From contig CP141143.1 of assembly GCA_035235625.1 (NCBI GenBank), positions 31,630,592-31,694,591 on the forward strand: a stretch of DNA of 64,000 nt, given 5' to 3'. Under the pieces are notes generated by a model. The model made no database searches. It saw only the letters and a program-made list of their open reading frames with translations, and was not told the DNA's origin. Both the position numbers and the translations under genes were made by a program. Positions 35,768-48,400 of this stretch are shown here, in pieces. This stretch comes from Saururus chinensis. Its lineage: Eukaryota > Streptophyta > Magnoliopsida > Piperales > Saururaceae. Positions within the stretch are counted from its first letter, which is position 1; every line of letters begins with the position of its first letter.

Positions 35768-38700
35768 TATAACGTCCGAGGTTTTTTCATACATTTGCCT
35801 TAAAATTTTGTTTCAAAATATGGATGTAAATAAAAAGAAAACACAAAATTCAAAACATGTAAAAATAATTTTTATAAATTAATCCATCTTAGAAACAAAC
35901 CAATATTCTCATGTGTGACCTAAAATGAAAGCATAAAAGTGAAAGTTATCATCGCCAAGTCTTTAAAAAACAAATATATCTTAGGTCTCTTTAAATACAA
36001 GTTCTTCAACAGTTTGAGTTCTAAATCATATGTATATGCACAAGTCTAAAAAAATAACACATTTAACTCTTACCTTAATACATTAAATCGTGACCTGCAT
36101 AGCCTCACTATGAGTCTGTTGTACTCAAAGTCGAGGAAGAACGGTCCACCACAAGGAAAAGAGTCCAATCTAAAAAGCTATCGATCGACCTGCAAAAGCC
36201 TCTAAACCAAGGGGCTAAAAAAGGTAAATGAGTATTTTTATACTTAGTAGGAAAATACCTAGTAAGGGAAATAAATCAATGAACTTTGTAAGTTTATACA
36301 TAGATGTATTCATGCAACCACACATAAAGCAAGAAAGACATGAAACATAAATAAGGTCTCACACACAAATCATCATACTAGCTGAACTTACACCTACTCT
36401 TATGACAAACTCCTACACTTACACTCTGAATCAGAGTTTTACAAACTTACTTGTACAATCTTACACTTTCACTTACAATATACATATACTTATACGAACT
36501 TACTTGTATAACTTTACTCGTACAATCTTACTTTTACTCATAAGCTTACTCTTACTATGTTCCTTAGAAGCTCACATTTACACTTACTATGAATCTTACA
36601 TATACAACTTACTCAAAATCAGATACATACTGCTTACTCTTACTGTCGTACACATACTATACAACTAAAGTTTATTATAATTAATAAGCTCCAATGTTGA
36701 AAAGGAAAGGAATGCCACTGGGGCGTCACTTTAACCTCCGGGGAACAACTAAATGCTATAGACTTTTTCGAATGCAAGGTACACCTATACTCATAGGGTA
36801 CAAAATCAAACAGGTAAGAGTAGGTCCATGATACTACTTACATGAGCATACAAATGCCCACTCTCTGGGGCCATACAGTGCCAACTAAAGGTAGAAACAT
36901 ACGGTGCCACTCTTAGACATGAATCTTATAGTACCACTCTTGAGCAGAATATACAATACTATTTGTAGGCAAAAAGACATATAATGCCTACGAAGGGCAA
37001 AAACTTACAACGCTCTCAACAGAGCATCAAATGTTTGGGCCAAAAACCAACACCAAGAAAAGACTGACAAAACATATGTTACTCTCAATAGAGCATAAGA
37101 CATTTGGGTTGAAATACAACACAATGACAAAATCATACATGATAACACTATAGTTAGACATGCAAGGATGCTTAGTCGATTACTTATTAGCTGGCTCAAA
37201 CACGGAACTCAATCCGTCGAAACCCTCAGTCTCAAACTCACAATGTTATCGAATTAGGGTTACAAACAATTCAAGTTCATATTAAGTAACTTATGCATGT
37301 ATAATTATGCTAAAAACTACTTCTATCTTACATTTTTCAGCCAATAAAACTAGAACCATGCATGTTCTGAAGTTCTAATCAGCTAAGGTACATACTTCAC
37401 TTAGCTCATCATTCACCCTTACTCTTGCGGTCTTACGGATCTTTCCATGGCTTTACTTGTCAAACTTGAACTCCATACCAGCATACTTTTATTATCATCT
37501 ACTTACGGCCTTACTTCCCACACCATTCACCTTAGAACCAGATTGTCCCACTCGAACTCCCTAAGGAAACCCTTTAGACCTAAATTCAATTATCAAACCC
37601 TTACTAATTCTTTACTTATTGTTCTTCTGTTACAATTCATATTATGTACATTATGCGTATACAATTATGTTGTCCAGTCTCACTAACTTACAATCTCCCA
37701 AAGACATTATGAACCTTGAATCTTCCAAATCCCTACATCCCCTAGGTCTTCTGCTCAAAACTCCAGCGTACTACTCAACTCAATCCAAACCGATCCTCCA
37801 ATCTCATCAAGTCCAACCTTCATCCTTGACATCTTATGTCTTCTATCACCAACAATCTCCCCATTATAGTCCATGAAACATTCATTTGACAAACATATAA
37901 TCAAATGTACATGCCCGTGCCCATCGATCACACAGATTGATCACATGCTCTAATCACATACAAATAAATCAGCCACTTACTATCATACCCTTAGTCTTCT
38001 CTGGCATACACATAGTTCACATATACAAAACATGATGCTTATTTAATCAACATTTATCATGCAAAGCATTAAGTTACAAACTCCTAACATGCTACTGCAC
38101 AATCAAAGCATTCTATCATGAAAAGGTCCCCTACCTCGTAATCCATGTAAGTTTGATGGCGGGCATATGACGGTGGCAGCATCGATGGCAATATAGGCGG
38201 CTAAAAGCATCATATTGAGAGAGTTGTTGTCCTAAGGATTTTCATATACTCCGGAATTAATCTAAGCAAGGTTGGGCTAATTTCATTCAAAGCAAAATAT
38301 TGGGCGCACTAGGGCGGTCGGACACAAGGTCGTGCCACTAGAAATGACAAAAGCGACCACATAATGGAGGTGAGTAATTGGAGGTCGGCCAACTACTAAA
38401 AATACTTTGTTGGCCACCATATGTTAAAATCGACCGTAGACCACATCCAACGACAATGATTTCGCATTATTGAAGCCTCACAGTAGGGCAAAGGGCTTGG
38501 TTGTGTACTTATAGGCATGAGAGAGACAAAGTAGGGCTTTAGTGGGCATATTGCCTAGTGATGGTGTCGTTCAATCATCATACGCCACAAAGGCTGTGCC
38601 TTTAACCTAAATTACACGCGCGGCACAAGCATGAGCGGTAAAAAGGGGAACCATAAGGGGAGGATAGGTTGCCAGTGGGTCCTGAAGTGACTCAAGTCAG

Positions 38701-38845
38701 TGGGAGCGGGATCCAACCACTCACGGGCGGGATCGACTGTTGAACAACATCTACATGTGCTGTCACGGCCAAACCCTAAAAATGGTGGTCTTTTAGGGGG
38801 TTAGGGTGATCGGTCACGGAAGGGGTAGGGTTCTCTAGTGGCAAT
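35768..38845 (-). mobile_element. Inverted partial copy of the giant LTR
   Basis: The reverse complement aligns by eye with the 3' half of the 25032-31301 unit, in order: 35768-35800 with its end, 36180-36260 with 30800-30870 (hairpin motif and the TTGATCGATAGC phrase), 36380-36660 with the GTAAG array, 37700-37870 with 27820-27980, and 38100-38640 with 27080-27540. The end reads TATAACG where the other copies have TGTAACG on this strand, so the terminal dinucleotide has mutated. It stops at about 38845, where copia sequence begins, so the 5' half is missing. Confidence 0.75.
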
Positions 38846-38849
38846 CCCC

Positions 38850-39485
38850 TAAAATGTCATGCTTATCACAGTAGGACTAGAATTCCCTATTGCAATACTC
38901 ACCTCCATTGTCTTACTTCAAACACTTCAATTTTAATCTTGTCTTATTCTCAACAAGTATTTTCCATTGCACAAATATAGAAAATACATCAGATTTATTC
39001 TTAGCAAAGAAAACCCATAACTTGTGAGAAACATCATCAATAAAAGTAATGAAGTAAGACGCATGTCCAAGGGATGGAACCTGTGCTAGTCCCGAAACAT
39101 ATGTGTGTACAAGCTCAAGATGCTCTGACCTACATTCTGGGGTAGCCCGTGAGAAGGAAACTTTGTGTTGCTTGCCCATGATGCAATGCTCACAAAAGTC
39201 CAAGTTGGCACACCTCAAACTAGGTAACTTTCCTTTAGCCTATAACATCTTCATCCCTTACTCTGACATATGCCTAAGGCGGCAATGTAATAAACTGACA
39301 TCAGTTGCATTAGAGGCCACTCCAATAGATTGCTTAGAACAACCATATGTCATATATAGTGTCTCAATTTTCTTCCCCTTTGCCATAACCATGACACCCT
39401 TACTCATTTTCCAACTATCACTCATAAGGTGAGTAGTAACACCACAAGCAACCAATTGACCAATAGAAACAATATTATTTGTCAA
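38850..39485 (-). pseudogene. Copia GAG-pre-integrase and integrase remnant
   Basis: The frame at 39258-39485 ends with HCRLRHMSE, the His of the integrase zinc finger region. The next frame has CEHCIMGKQHKVSF (the Cys pair) and then TYVSGLAQVPSLGHASYFITFIDD, where the first catalytic Asp of HTDVSGP is now Tyr (TYVSG). DNGGEY follows after a stop. The element is truncated here. Confidence 0.8.
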
Positions 39486-39509
39486 ATGAGGTACAAGACG
39501 AACATCTTT

Positions 39510-40522
39510 TTATACAAGAACAACATTATCATCAAACAATAAATGTATGCCACCCTTGCCTATGATTTGGCAAGCTTGATTATTATCCAAATAAACATTG
39601 CCCAAATCACTAGCCACAAAATTCTGCATCAAATCTTTTCTAGAAGTAGCATGAAATGAGGCACCACTATCAATAATCCAAGCATCACATTTACTTTCCG
39701 TAGACAATAACATGCAATCAGATTTAGCAACATTAACATTATTTTTAGCATGATTTTGTGCTCCATCATAAGGGGGTTTGGGCAATCTTTCTTCAAGTGA
39801 CCTTTTTGCCTGCACTGCCCCATCACCCTTACGATGCTTAGACTTAGACCACCCCCTCCTAGACTTTCCTCTCCATCCAAGTTTGCCTCTTTGAGGTCGC
39901 CGCTCCCTTTCCTCCATAGTTAAGGCTGAACCGAATGAAGAAGAACCACCTTTACGGCGTGTTTCTTTAGCCAATATCATTCCACACACATTATTCAACT
40001 TAAATTTATCTATATTATGGAAACTATGCACAACACTTTTAAATGATTCCTAATCAGATGGTAAAAACTTAAGCAAAGCTATAGACTATATATCTTTAGT
40101 AAAATTAACATCTAATACCTCAAGTTGATTAACCAAAGCATGGAATGAATTCAAGTGATTGGCCACAGTATCATCATCACACATTTTGAAAGCAAAGAAA
40201 TTGGTCATATGATGTACCTTATTTGTGGAAGAGGGACTTGCATACAACTGCTCCAACAGATCAGAACATTCCTTCATAGTCTTAGCCTTTGTGATGTTAG
40301 ATGCCTTTGACAAAGAAATAGACAGTCGGACTGCCCCTAGGGCCTTGCGGTCTAGCAGTTCCCATCTGACAATTCATCCACCTTCTTTGCACCGGTTGGC
40401 TTGGTTGTGATTAGTGGCCCGTAGAGGTCCTTCTGGTACAAGTAATCTTCAATATGCATATGCCAAAATCTGTAATTTTGGCCATCAAACTTCTCTATCT
40501 TGAACTTGCTGTCGTCGGCCAT
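39510..40522 (-). pseudogene. Copia gag, zinc knuckle and protease remnant
   Basis: Gag covers 40522 to about 40086 and includes the frame MSKASNITKAKTMKECSDLL, typical of the UBN2-type gag of plant copia elements. A CX-type zinc knuckle (CRQKGHLKKDC) is read in one frame at about 39800. The aspartic protease motif IIDSGASFHAT at about 39640-39670, in the neighbouring frame, is intact. Frameshifts mean that no complete protein can be made. Confidence 0.8.
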
Positions 40523-40538
40523 CTCCTCCTAACCTGAA

Positions 40539-40550
40539 GCTCTGATACCA
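40539..40550 (-). other. Copia primer-binding site (initiator Met tRNA)
   Basis: On the minus strand this reads TGGTATCAGAGC, complementary to the 3' end of plant initiator methionine tRNA. It starts two bases after the LTR end CCCTACA, in the correct place for minus-strand priming. Confidence 0.9.
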
Positions 40551-40552
40551 AT

Positions 40553-41200
40553 TGTAGGGAATAAAATAGCCCACGTTAGGCCAATCCCACACAATGGAAT
40601 AGAGGATTGTAGGATTACCAATGCAAAACAAAACAAGAACACATAGAATTATGTAGTTTAGCCTTGTTGCCTACATCCATAGGATCACATAATTTTACTA
40701 GATGGAGAAACCGTTACAAGAGAAATACAAAGATTACACTCAGCACTCTTCACACAAGACACAGATGAAAAATGCCAAATTTTTTCTCTCATAGAATTGT
40801 TATTTTTCTTCTCTCTCTACTCTACGTCGGCTTCTTTGTCTCTAGTTCGTGGCTGACTTTCAGATCTGGGTATATTCCACATATGGAGTTCTCTCAACCT
40901 AACTCACGTCATCCTCCTCTTAATATTTATAGTTAGGTATTAACATCACAAAGGCTACACAACCCTTGATAAGTCCTAAGTAAATAGGACTCATCGCAAT
41001 CACGAAGGTGAGAGGGAGTAAGTGGAAGAGTAGAGACAAGTGAGGTGGACGGGAGGAAGGTGGACGCTGGTTACCTTCTTTCCCATTATTTTGTGGTGAT
41101 CTAGTGACACAGTGCACAATCCTTAGGGTAGGAAATCCAAATGGTTGCGGAATTATATGACCAACCTGCCTCCCCACGAGAAATTGTTGGGTATCACACA
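40553..41200 (-). mobile_element. 5' LTR of the truncated copia element
   Basis: The lower border is firm: the minus strand ends CCCTACA directly before the primer site. The upper border is approximate. Candidates starting with TG on the minus strand lie at about 41200 (TGTGTGATACCC) and 41214 (TGAAATACACC). The sequence has a pyrimidine-rich and TCTC-rich part at 40790-40860. With the 3' part of the element lost there is no second LTR to compare. Confidence 0.65.
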
Positions 41201-41214
41201 CGACGGTGTATTTC

Positions 41215-42050
41215 ACTACTCAAGGTATGACTTATCAGCATATTATTACAGTGCCCTGGTGTCCTATAACTATGATAATGAGTTGTTTTGTAAGTGGTGA
41301 AATACATGGCCTGATGTGCAACACACATCGGAAATTTTTTCAATGCCCGACCACGGGTTAAAATCATAGGGGTATTTTAAGTATTAAAAAAAATAAATCA
41401 GGTGGCAAACTTATAATAATATTATTGTCCTTTTAAGACATTTTAAACACACAAAAAAAGATGAATTCAAAAACTTATATAAAAAATAAACTAATTCAAA
41501 GACCTATTTATAAATTCTTGTTAAATTTTTAGGGCACTTCTTAATAAGGATAAACAACCCAATTAATTTACTAATAAGTTTATAGTAAAATTATATTGTA
41601 TGTATAGTATAATTCTATTATTGTTGGCTTACGATGAATTTTTTCATGAAGCCAACCGTGACCAATAAGTCAGCTTAAAGACCTCTCATTACCCTCAAGA
41701 CCGATCATATAGTAATCTTCTCTCTCTAAAAATATAAAAAAAGAAGTTTGTCCACCGATATCTCTCTTTCGAAAAATATAAAAACAAAAGTTTGTCCACT
41801 GATATCTACCATAAAATACTCAAGCCATAATAAATAAAAAATTATACGACTCAATCTCCCCTTAAAACACAATAACCATTTATATTTTACTATTATCATG
41901 AGTAAATAATAGACCTATTAATAAATATAGAAAACCAGATCTAAAATTATGTCTTAATGCTTTGAATCAGGCCCTAGTTCCTTAAAACCACTTCCCGAAA
42001 AGCGGACGCAATTGGGCAGTCTGCAAGCAATCCTTATTCGGGTCGGGTGA
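41215..42050. other. AT-rich intergenic region before TBL gene
   Basis: No gene or repeat ends seen. There is a short near-tandem duplication around 41730-41810 (AAGTTTGTCCACNGATATCT twice). Confidence 0.5.
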
Positions 42051-42057
42051 TGGCCGT

Positions 42058-42078
42058 GGACACTTTTTATACGTGTCC
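42058..42078 (+). promoter_or_regulatory. Possible TATA region of the TBL gene
   Basis: TTTTTATAC at 42064-42072 lies about 280 bp before the chosen start codon, at the point where AT-rich DNA becomes GC-rich. It is framed by GGACAC (42058-42063) and GTGTCC (42073-42078), an inverted repeat. The GC-rich stretch after it includes a GCGGCCGCGGCCGC run near 42185. Position and composition suit a core promoter, but nothing here proves it. Confidence 0.25.
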
Positions 42079-42348
42079 GTAACTCCGTATCCGTCCTTGT
42101 GCGGGACTTGTTTGATCAAGGACCGTTAACATCCAACCGGGTCCGGCCAGCAAGCGGAGCTACTCTGTCCTCCGCCTGCCATCAGCGGCCGCGGCCGCCC
42201 TCTGCAACCGATCAGCAGCCACCTCCATGATCTGACGCAGGTCTTCCGCCACCGGATCCTCAGCCAGCTCCCCCACAAATGTATGATTCCTTTAGCTTGC
42301 CTCCGGCATGATTCTTGGCTCCCCTCTGGGCCGCCCGAAGCTGTGTCC

Positions 42349-45300
42349 ATGGCGATGAAGGACCACAAGAAGCATCCTGCTACTTCCTCCTCCCCTTATT
42401 CCTCCCCACCCTTTCTTCTTGTGCTCTTCCTCCTCCTCGTTGCCTCCCTTCTTATCATCTTCTCTTCCCTCTTTCGCTCTGAGGAGTCCTTCTACAGAAA
42501 ACCCGCCACATTTTGGGATCGTATAGAGGAGCACAGGGGCCCCTCGAACCGCTTCTGCAACTTCTCGGATGGGAGCTGGGTCCAGGACTCCCGGGTGGCG
42601 ATGCGATACGACAGCAGCTGCAAGGAGATCTTCAAGGGGTGGAATTGCATTGCTGGTGGGAAATCCAACGGCCGTGACCTGATCAGTTGGCGGTGGCGAC
42701 CCAGGGACTGCGTCCTTCCACAGCTCGACCCAGTCCGGTTTCTTGAACAATTTCGGCACACGAGTATTGGTATGTTCTTCACTGGTTTATCTACTGAAGC
42801 AATTCGTCGAGTACCAGTGATTATAATTTTTTTGTATTTCTTTCGTTTTAATTGGAATGGGGGGATGTATTAGGGATACAAATTGATCATAGACTTTTAG
42901 AGACAAATGCAGATCGACTAGATTCTTTAAATTTGTCGTCCTGTAAACTTTTAAACTTTCTTCTTTATATGATATTGACTTCATCTACCACGCGAAATTA
43001 CTTGTGAAGAATCTGTAAAGACTTGATGTAGCATTAACATATCATTATGAAAGTGATACATGACTAGTTTCGGGATTATTTTAGTATTGTTCTCGATGAG
43101 TATGGAAGAACTGGGTTGTTCTGAATGCATAATATGCTTGAAGTGCTGTGTCTGAATATCACTAATTCTCTTGCCATTTCTACATAGGTGTAACATTTTA
43201 AGGATTGTTGGGTCGAGTTATTTTTTTGTCGCATCATGATGTCTTCAGCATTGCAGGTTTTGTGGGCGACTCCTTGAACAGAAATATGTTTGTCTCTCTT
43301 GTCTGCATGCTTAAACATGTTTCAAGTGACGTGAAAAAATGGCGTCCTGCTGGAGCTGACAGGGGCTTCACTTTTCTCAAGCACAACCTGACTATTGCAT
43401 ACCACAGAACTAATCTCCTGGCTCGTTATGGTAGGTAAGAGATGCTAGTGAGTTGTACTATGGCGCCAGTATCTTTTTTCTTATTTGATTGTCCATTGGT
43501 ACAGATTAAGTGAATCTGAAAGAAATGGGGATTTAGCTATGAACTAGAGATTCTGAAATTGGGATGTAGAAGGCATAAATCAGGAGAATTCTGTTTAGTA
43601 TCACGTATTTTCACATAGGCATGAGGAAGGTCTGGATGCCGGTTAGGGGCCTTAGATGTCTTCGGAAGCTCTGAGATCCATTGAAAAATGGTATCAGACT
43701 CTTGGTCTGCTTCTGCTCTCTTGTCAGGGGAGGGGGGGGGGATTCTCTTTGTCTTGTGAGTCATATTGTTGTTTTCACTACTGCTCCATGACCAATCCAC
43801 CTGGTACTTATCCCAATGATTAGCTCATGAGGTGGCATATGCTGCCATCAAACTCTTTGGCTGTAGTGATTACATTCTGCTGGCCAACTTATCTGCCTTT
43901 TAAAGCAATGGCTTGGGTTGGAGGTGTTGCATTCATGACTTCAGGTGCTATGGCCAAATACTCTCCATGAGGAAGGACAAGCAGGATGACTCTGATGAGC
44001 TATTGAGTTGTTGAGCAGGTGACTTTTGAAGAAGCGTTGTCCTTTGTCAAAGGGAACAAGTTCACACTATCTATGTCTCTGTGCCCAATTCCTGAAGATG
44101 TGCTGCAAGCACCCCATAAGCAGCATGATGTTTGTTATATTCAGCGCCTCACGATAGGCATCTGCCTTCTCAGCCGATGGAATGTTAGCAGGTACTGCTT
44201 TGCCACATTTAACTTGAGTCATGGGCAGCTTCGTGGAGCAATCAACATCCTTTTTAGCTTTGATATGGTTACCTTCATGAATCCCAACATTCCACTTGCT
44301 AGTATACATCAACCTAAAATCTGTGCTCTACCTCCCACTAATTCGAACCATTTCTCAAATTGGTGAACATTGCCATCTTCTGGAAGATTGATTATTGCAT
44401 CCTCAATACCCTCTTGTCCATCAGATTTTAGGATTCTGTCTTTGATGGTCATTTAATTGAAGATAAGGCTGCACCAAGTGAAAAGGTCCGTCTGTTGTTG
44501 GAAGTTCCAGCTAAGTCTTGGATATTTGCTCCGCTTCACGTCAATTCCAAGCACTTGCAACTGACTAGCACCTTCGAATGCTCACTCTTCGCTTGTAATG
44601 CAGATGGAGTGGAGCCATCATCTTCTTCATGTACAAAGGTGATACCAAGCTTTTTCATCAGAGTGGTCTCAGTTGACCAAATGTTAAAAAAGAATGTGAT
44701 CTCAAAGAGATTGGGAACTTGGGTCAACATATCAGAAAAAGTTGATTTAAACATTAGTTTATACAAAGTGAGTAAATAATATTGTCGAAGGGTTGTCTTC
44801 GAATTGATTTTAACCACATCAGTATTCAGTATACTTGTCTTAGAAGGAGTGTTGTGGCACTGTTATAGCAGGCATTGTTAGCCCAGAAATTGCCCCTGAA
44901 TTGCTCCTAACCTCAGGAATATTAATGATTTGCTTGTGCTAGCTGGATTGTTAATGGAACTGCCAAGAAAATGGAGCAGGGACAATGCTTAATGCCCGGA
45001 AACTCTCACCCTTTTCTGCAGCACAAATACTGAGGCAATTAATCTCACTTAGCACCCCAATACAGAAGTGATAAACAAGGGAAACAGTAGAAGAGTAGGA
45101 GACGGAGAAGGGTGGCCAACGTCTTAGAGATCTCTACTCTTCTTCTAGATCACTCCATAGAATTTTTTAGTCACTCTTCTAATAGCAGTTTTGTCAAATA
45201 CTTTTCATGTTTTGGCTTTAATCAAGGTGTCCTTCTTATCAGGTGGTCTGCAAGTGGGGATGGTGGAATTCTAGAGTCTCTTGGATATAAACAGGGTTAT

Positions 45301-45390
45301 CGGGTGGATGTTGATGTCCCAGACCACACATGGTCAAATGCTCCTTGTTTTCATAATATTCTTATTGTAAATACTGGACACTGGTAACCT

Positions 45391-45431
<41 letters not shown>

Positions 45432-48400
45432 GGCATGTGCGTGCTCGCGCAAGTGGAATACACAGACACATTTACACACCCACACATTTATTCCTTGAGT
45501 TACTTTCATTCTAAACCGTACTTTGTCTTTGTGATGAAGTTGAAGCTCATTGGAAAATAAAATTCAGCATCTTGTGTTGCTGTTCCTATGTTGACAAATA
45601 GCTTTTCAACTGATTTCAGCACTTCAGCACAAATTTCATGTTGATGATGGATTGCAATCCAATGAGTGCAAACAATTAAAATGGAATATGTTGTTGGTTG
45701 CTGAAGGATGACACACCAAACAACTTAGGAAAGCAATAAAAAAGGAACTGAAGAAGAAATAAGAGTAAAATACTACTAGTAGTTGTTTATTGACGTGTTC
45801 TGGATGTGATATTTCTGGTGTCTCCACTATAAATAATACCAACTACAACTTAATGATTCTTGGTCTCTGAGTACCTAAGTCGAGTTGTCGCATCAAATAA
45901 CTTCTAATATAGGTCCTAAAATGAGAAATCTGCATGTATAGTTTGAAGATGATAATTAGAATTTCTGGGGCACATTGAAAAAAAAAAGACACTTTATTTA
46001 ACGTCTAAACTAGACAATTTTTACTGTTTAATGGTCTGGTTAATTCTCACTTGATGAACATCTGAATAAGACCAAAAATTCTGCACAGCAACCCTCAAAT
46101 TGAATTGGAGGCGCTGTGTAGATGACCTAATCACCCTTTTATCTATGAGTTTTTTATGGTTGCCTCATGAATGAATTTCAAGAAAATATCACCAGAACTT
46201 TGAGTTTTGTCATGAGGTTCTCTGTATGCATGCAGTTTAGGTTGATTTTGTCGCAAAAGTGTTTGTATCTATGCTTATGTTATTCGTGTATAAATGTTTG
46301 GATTGTAGCCTACTATACAACAGTGGAAGAAAAAGCAGGGGTCATGTGTCCGACTGCTAATTGTCATCAAAATCATTATAAGTATCATAGGAGAAATATT
46401 TATGAAGTTGGAATTATTTATTGTATGCTTATAGATGGATTTCTTGTGTTTAGATTGTCAAATTGGTAAGAGTTAATTCTTTAGAAATGTTCAGATAGAA
46501 AAGAGTGCAGCACTGGAGTGCGGGATTCTTTTGATTTCTAGGATTAAAATTATATTTTATTTACTTTATTGAGCAAAATTTCAACTCTTATTATACAGAG
46601 TGTAGCAAAGCCTCCTTCAAAGATCAAGAATCCAATAGGGCCTTACTCCCCTCTTTATCTTTATTTGAATGGATCGATTTAGGGCAGCCAAGTCGCTGAC
46701 CCTAATTTAGGGAGAGGGAGGCCTAAAAGGACTTGGATGGAATTAATAAAGAAGGATATGGCTATGCTATCTCTTACAAAAGAGTTGGCACAAATCAGAC
46801 AAATCTGAGGCGTAAGTTCCATGTCGCCAACCCCAAATTGTTGGGAAAAGGCGTTACTTGATTATGATTATAATTATGATTTAGGGTAGCCAAGTAACAA
46901 TTTATATTGACCTTTTTATGCTTTTTTTGGTAATTATGACTGCCACTTGTGTAAATGACACAAATTCATTTGGTGTTCAGGTGGTGGGCACCATCAAAGT
47001 TTGATCCAGTGCAGTCACCAATGATATTTTTTGAGAAGGGAATACCAGTGCTCCCTCCTATATCTCCGGAGCTTGGCCTAGATTTGGCTCTGAAATATAT
47101 GGTATGCTACACCCTATTTATCTTCATAATTTGTGACAAGTTACCCGCTGGAATTTTATGCATGTGATTTACTGTTGATATTTTTCTGTCAAAATAGAAT
47201 CTAAAGGAACTCCTTTAGATGTTAGCCATACCAAATGGGTGGAGTCTCTTTCGGACAGCAACAGGACCTAGGTTGGGTTATGAACAAAACAAAACAGAGT
47301 AGGGCCAAAAGTTCATCACTCCTCATAATTGATCATGATGAAATCTTCCCCAATTTTTACGTTTTATCTTGTATATGTTTGCTAACTGTAAATATGACAG
47401 GGGCATCTTTGTTCCATTATAGATCTAATATTATTTAAATTGAATATATTTTAGAAATGGCAGTACTGAAAACTGAAATTGAGCTGTGCTATTTGCCTTA
47501 AATGATGAAATGGCAGTACTGGTAACTGAAATATTGAGCTTCTTGTTTAATCTTCAAAATTTATACTCCCTCCTTCCCTCATTAATAGCTGCATTTCAAA
47601 ATTTATTTCAAAAGGTTCAAGGAGTACAAAAGGAAAGAGTAAAGCTTTGATTTTAAAAATGGAAAAGAACGGTTTTAAAGCTTAAGAGAAATAAACGTGC
47701 TGATGCCCAAGTTGGATGGACAAGAGTGTCCAGTATTCTATCTGATGCTGCAAGATCCAGCTATTAATAAGGGCCAACTGTTCCCTGCAGTGAGTAGTCG
47801 AAGTAATCACTAATTGGTTTATATAATGAAACCCGAAGAGTACTTTCCTTCAATTTATTCCCTTTCTATAATATATTAATGGATGCTTTTATTTTGTTTT
47901 TTACTTGATGTACGTGCATGGAGTAGAGAGATGACAAAAATCATTGTAGTAATAGAGCCACTATTGAAATTTGTAGGAAATAAGTCATTTCCCCAATAAG
48001 TCCAGTTCTGAACGTTATGCAGTTTCAGATTTATCTAGAATTAATTGACCCACGGGGTCCCCCTTTCAGTAGATGCTTTGAAGGCCAACCATTCTTTGGA
48101 GCTCAATAAGTGAAGAAGATATCATAGACTGACAATATACATGCGAAGCTCTTTCAATTGTAGTGATATCATAAACTCCAGAAAATTGTAACATCGAGCC
48201 CTGGGCATTGAAATTTGAAATTACATATTTCAAATGTTACTTACTGCAGATACGATTTATAGAGGAAAAAATGACACCTAAAGCGCCAAAATTCTTCCGC
48301 ACCCAATCTCCAAGACATTTTGAAGGAGGTGATTGGAATGAAGATGGATCATGCCAACGTCTGCAACCGATATTGCCCCAACAGGTTGGGAGCATGAGTT

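Larger units (their letters stand above)
38850..40522 (-). mobile_element. Truncated Ty1/copia element, gag to integrase
   Basis: From the start codon at 40522 the minus strand encodes a copia gag (MADDSKFKIEKFDGQNYRFW), zinc knuckle, protease, GAG-pre-integrase and the first part of integrase. It breaks off at about 38850, just after the DNGGEY phrase, so RT and RNase H are lost. A one-base frameshift breaks gag at about 40360, another separates the zinc knuckle (39629-39880 frame) from the surrounding frame, and a stop replaces the codon before DNGGEY. The primer site and LTR lie just upstream at 40539-41200. It abuts the inverted giant LTR. Confidence 0.85.

Noticed and set aside
42283-42348. 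Upstream in-frame ATG of the TBL gene as start
   Set aside because: It would add 22 residues before the basic tail. The ATG at 42349 has a better context and gives the usual short cytoplasmic tail.
44019-44817. Separate gene inside TBL intron 2
   Set aside because: Short frames on both strands without known motifs or supporting splice sites.
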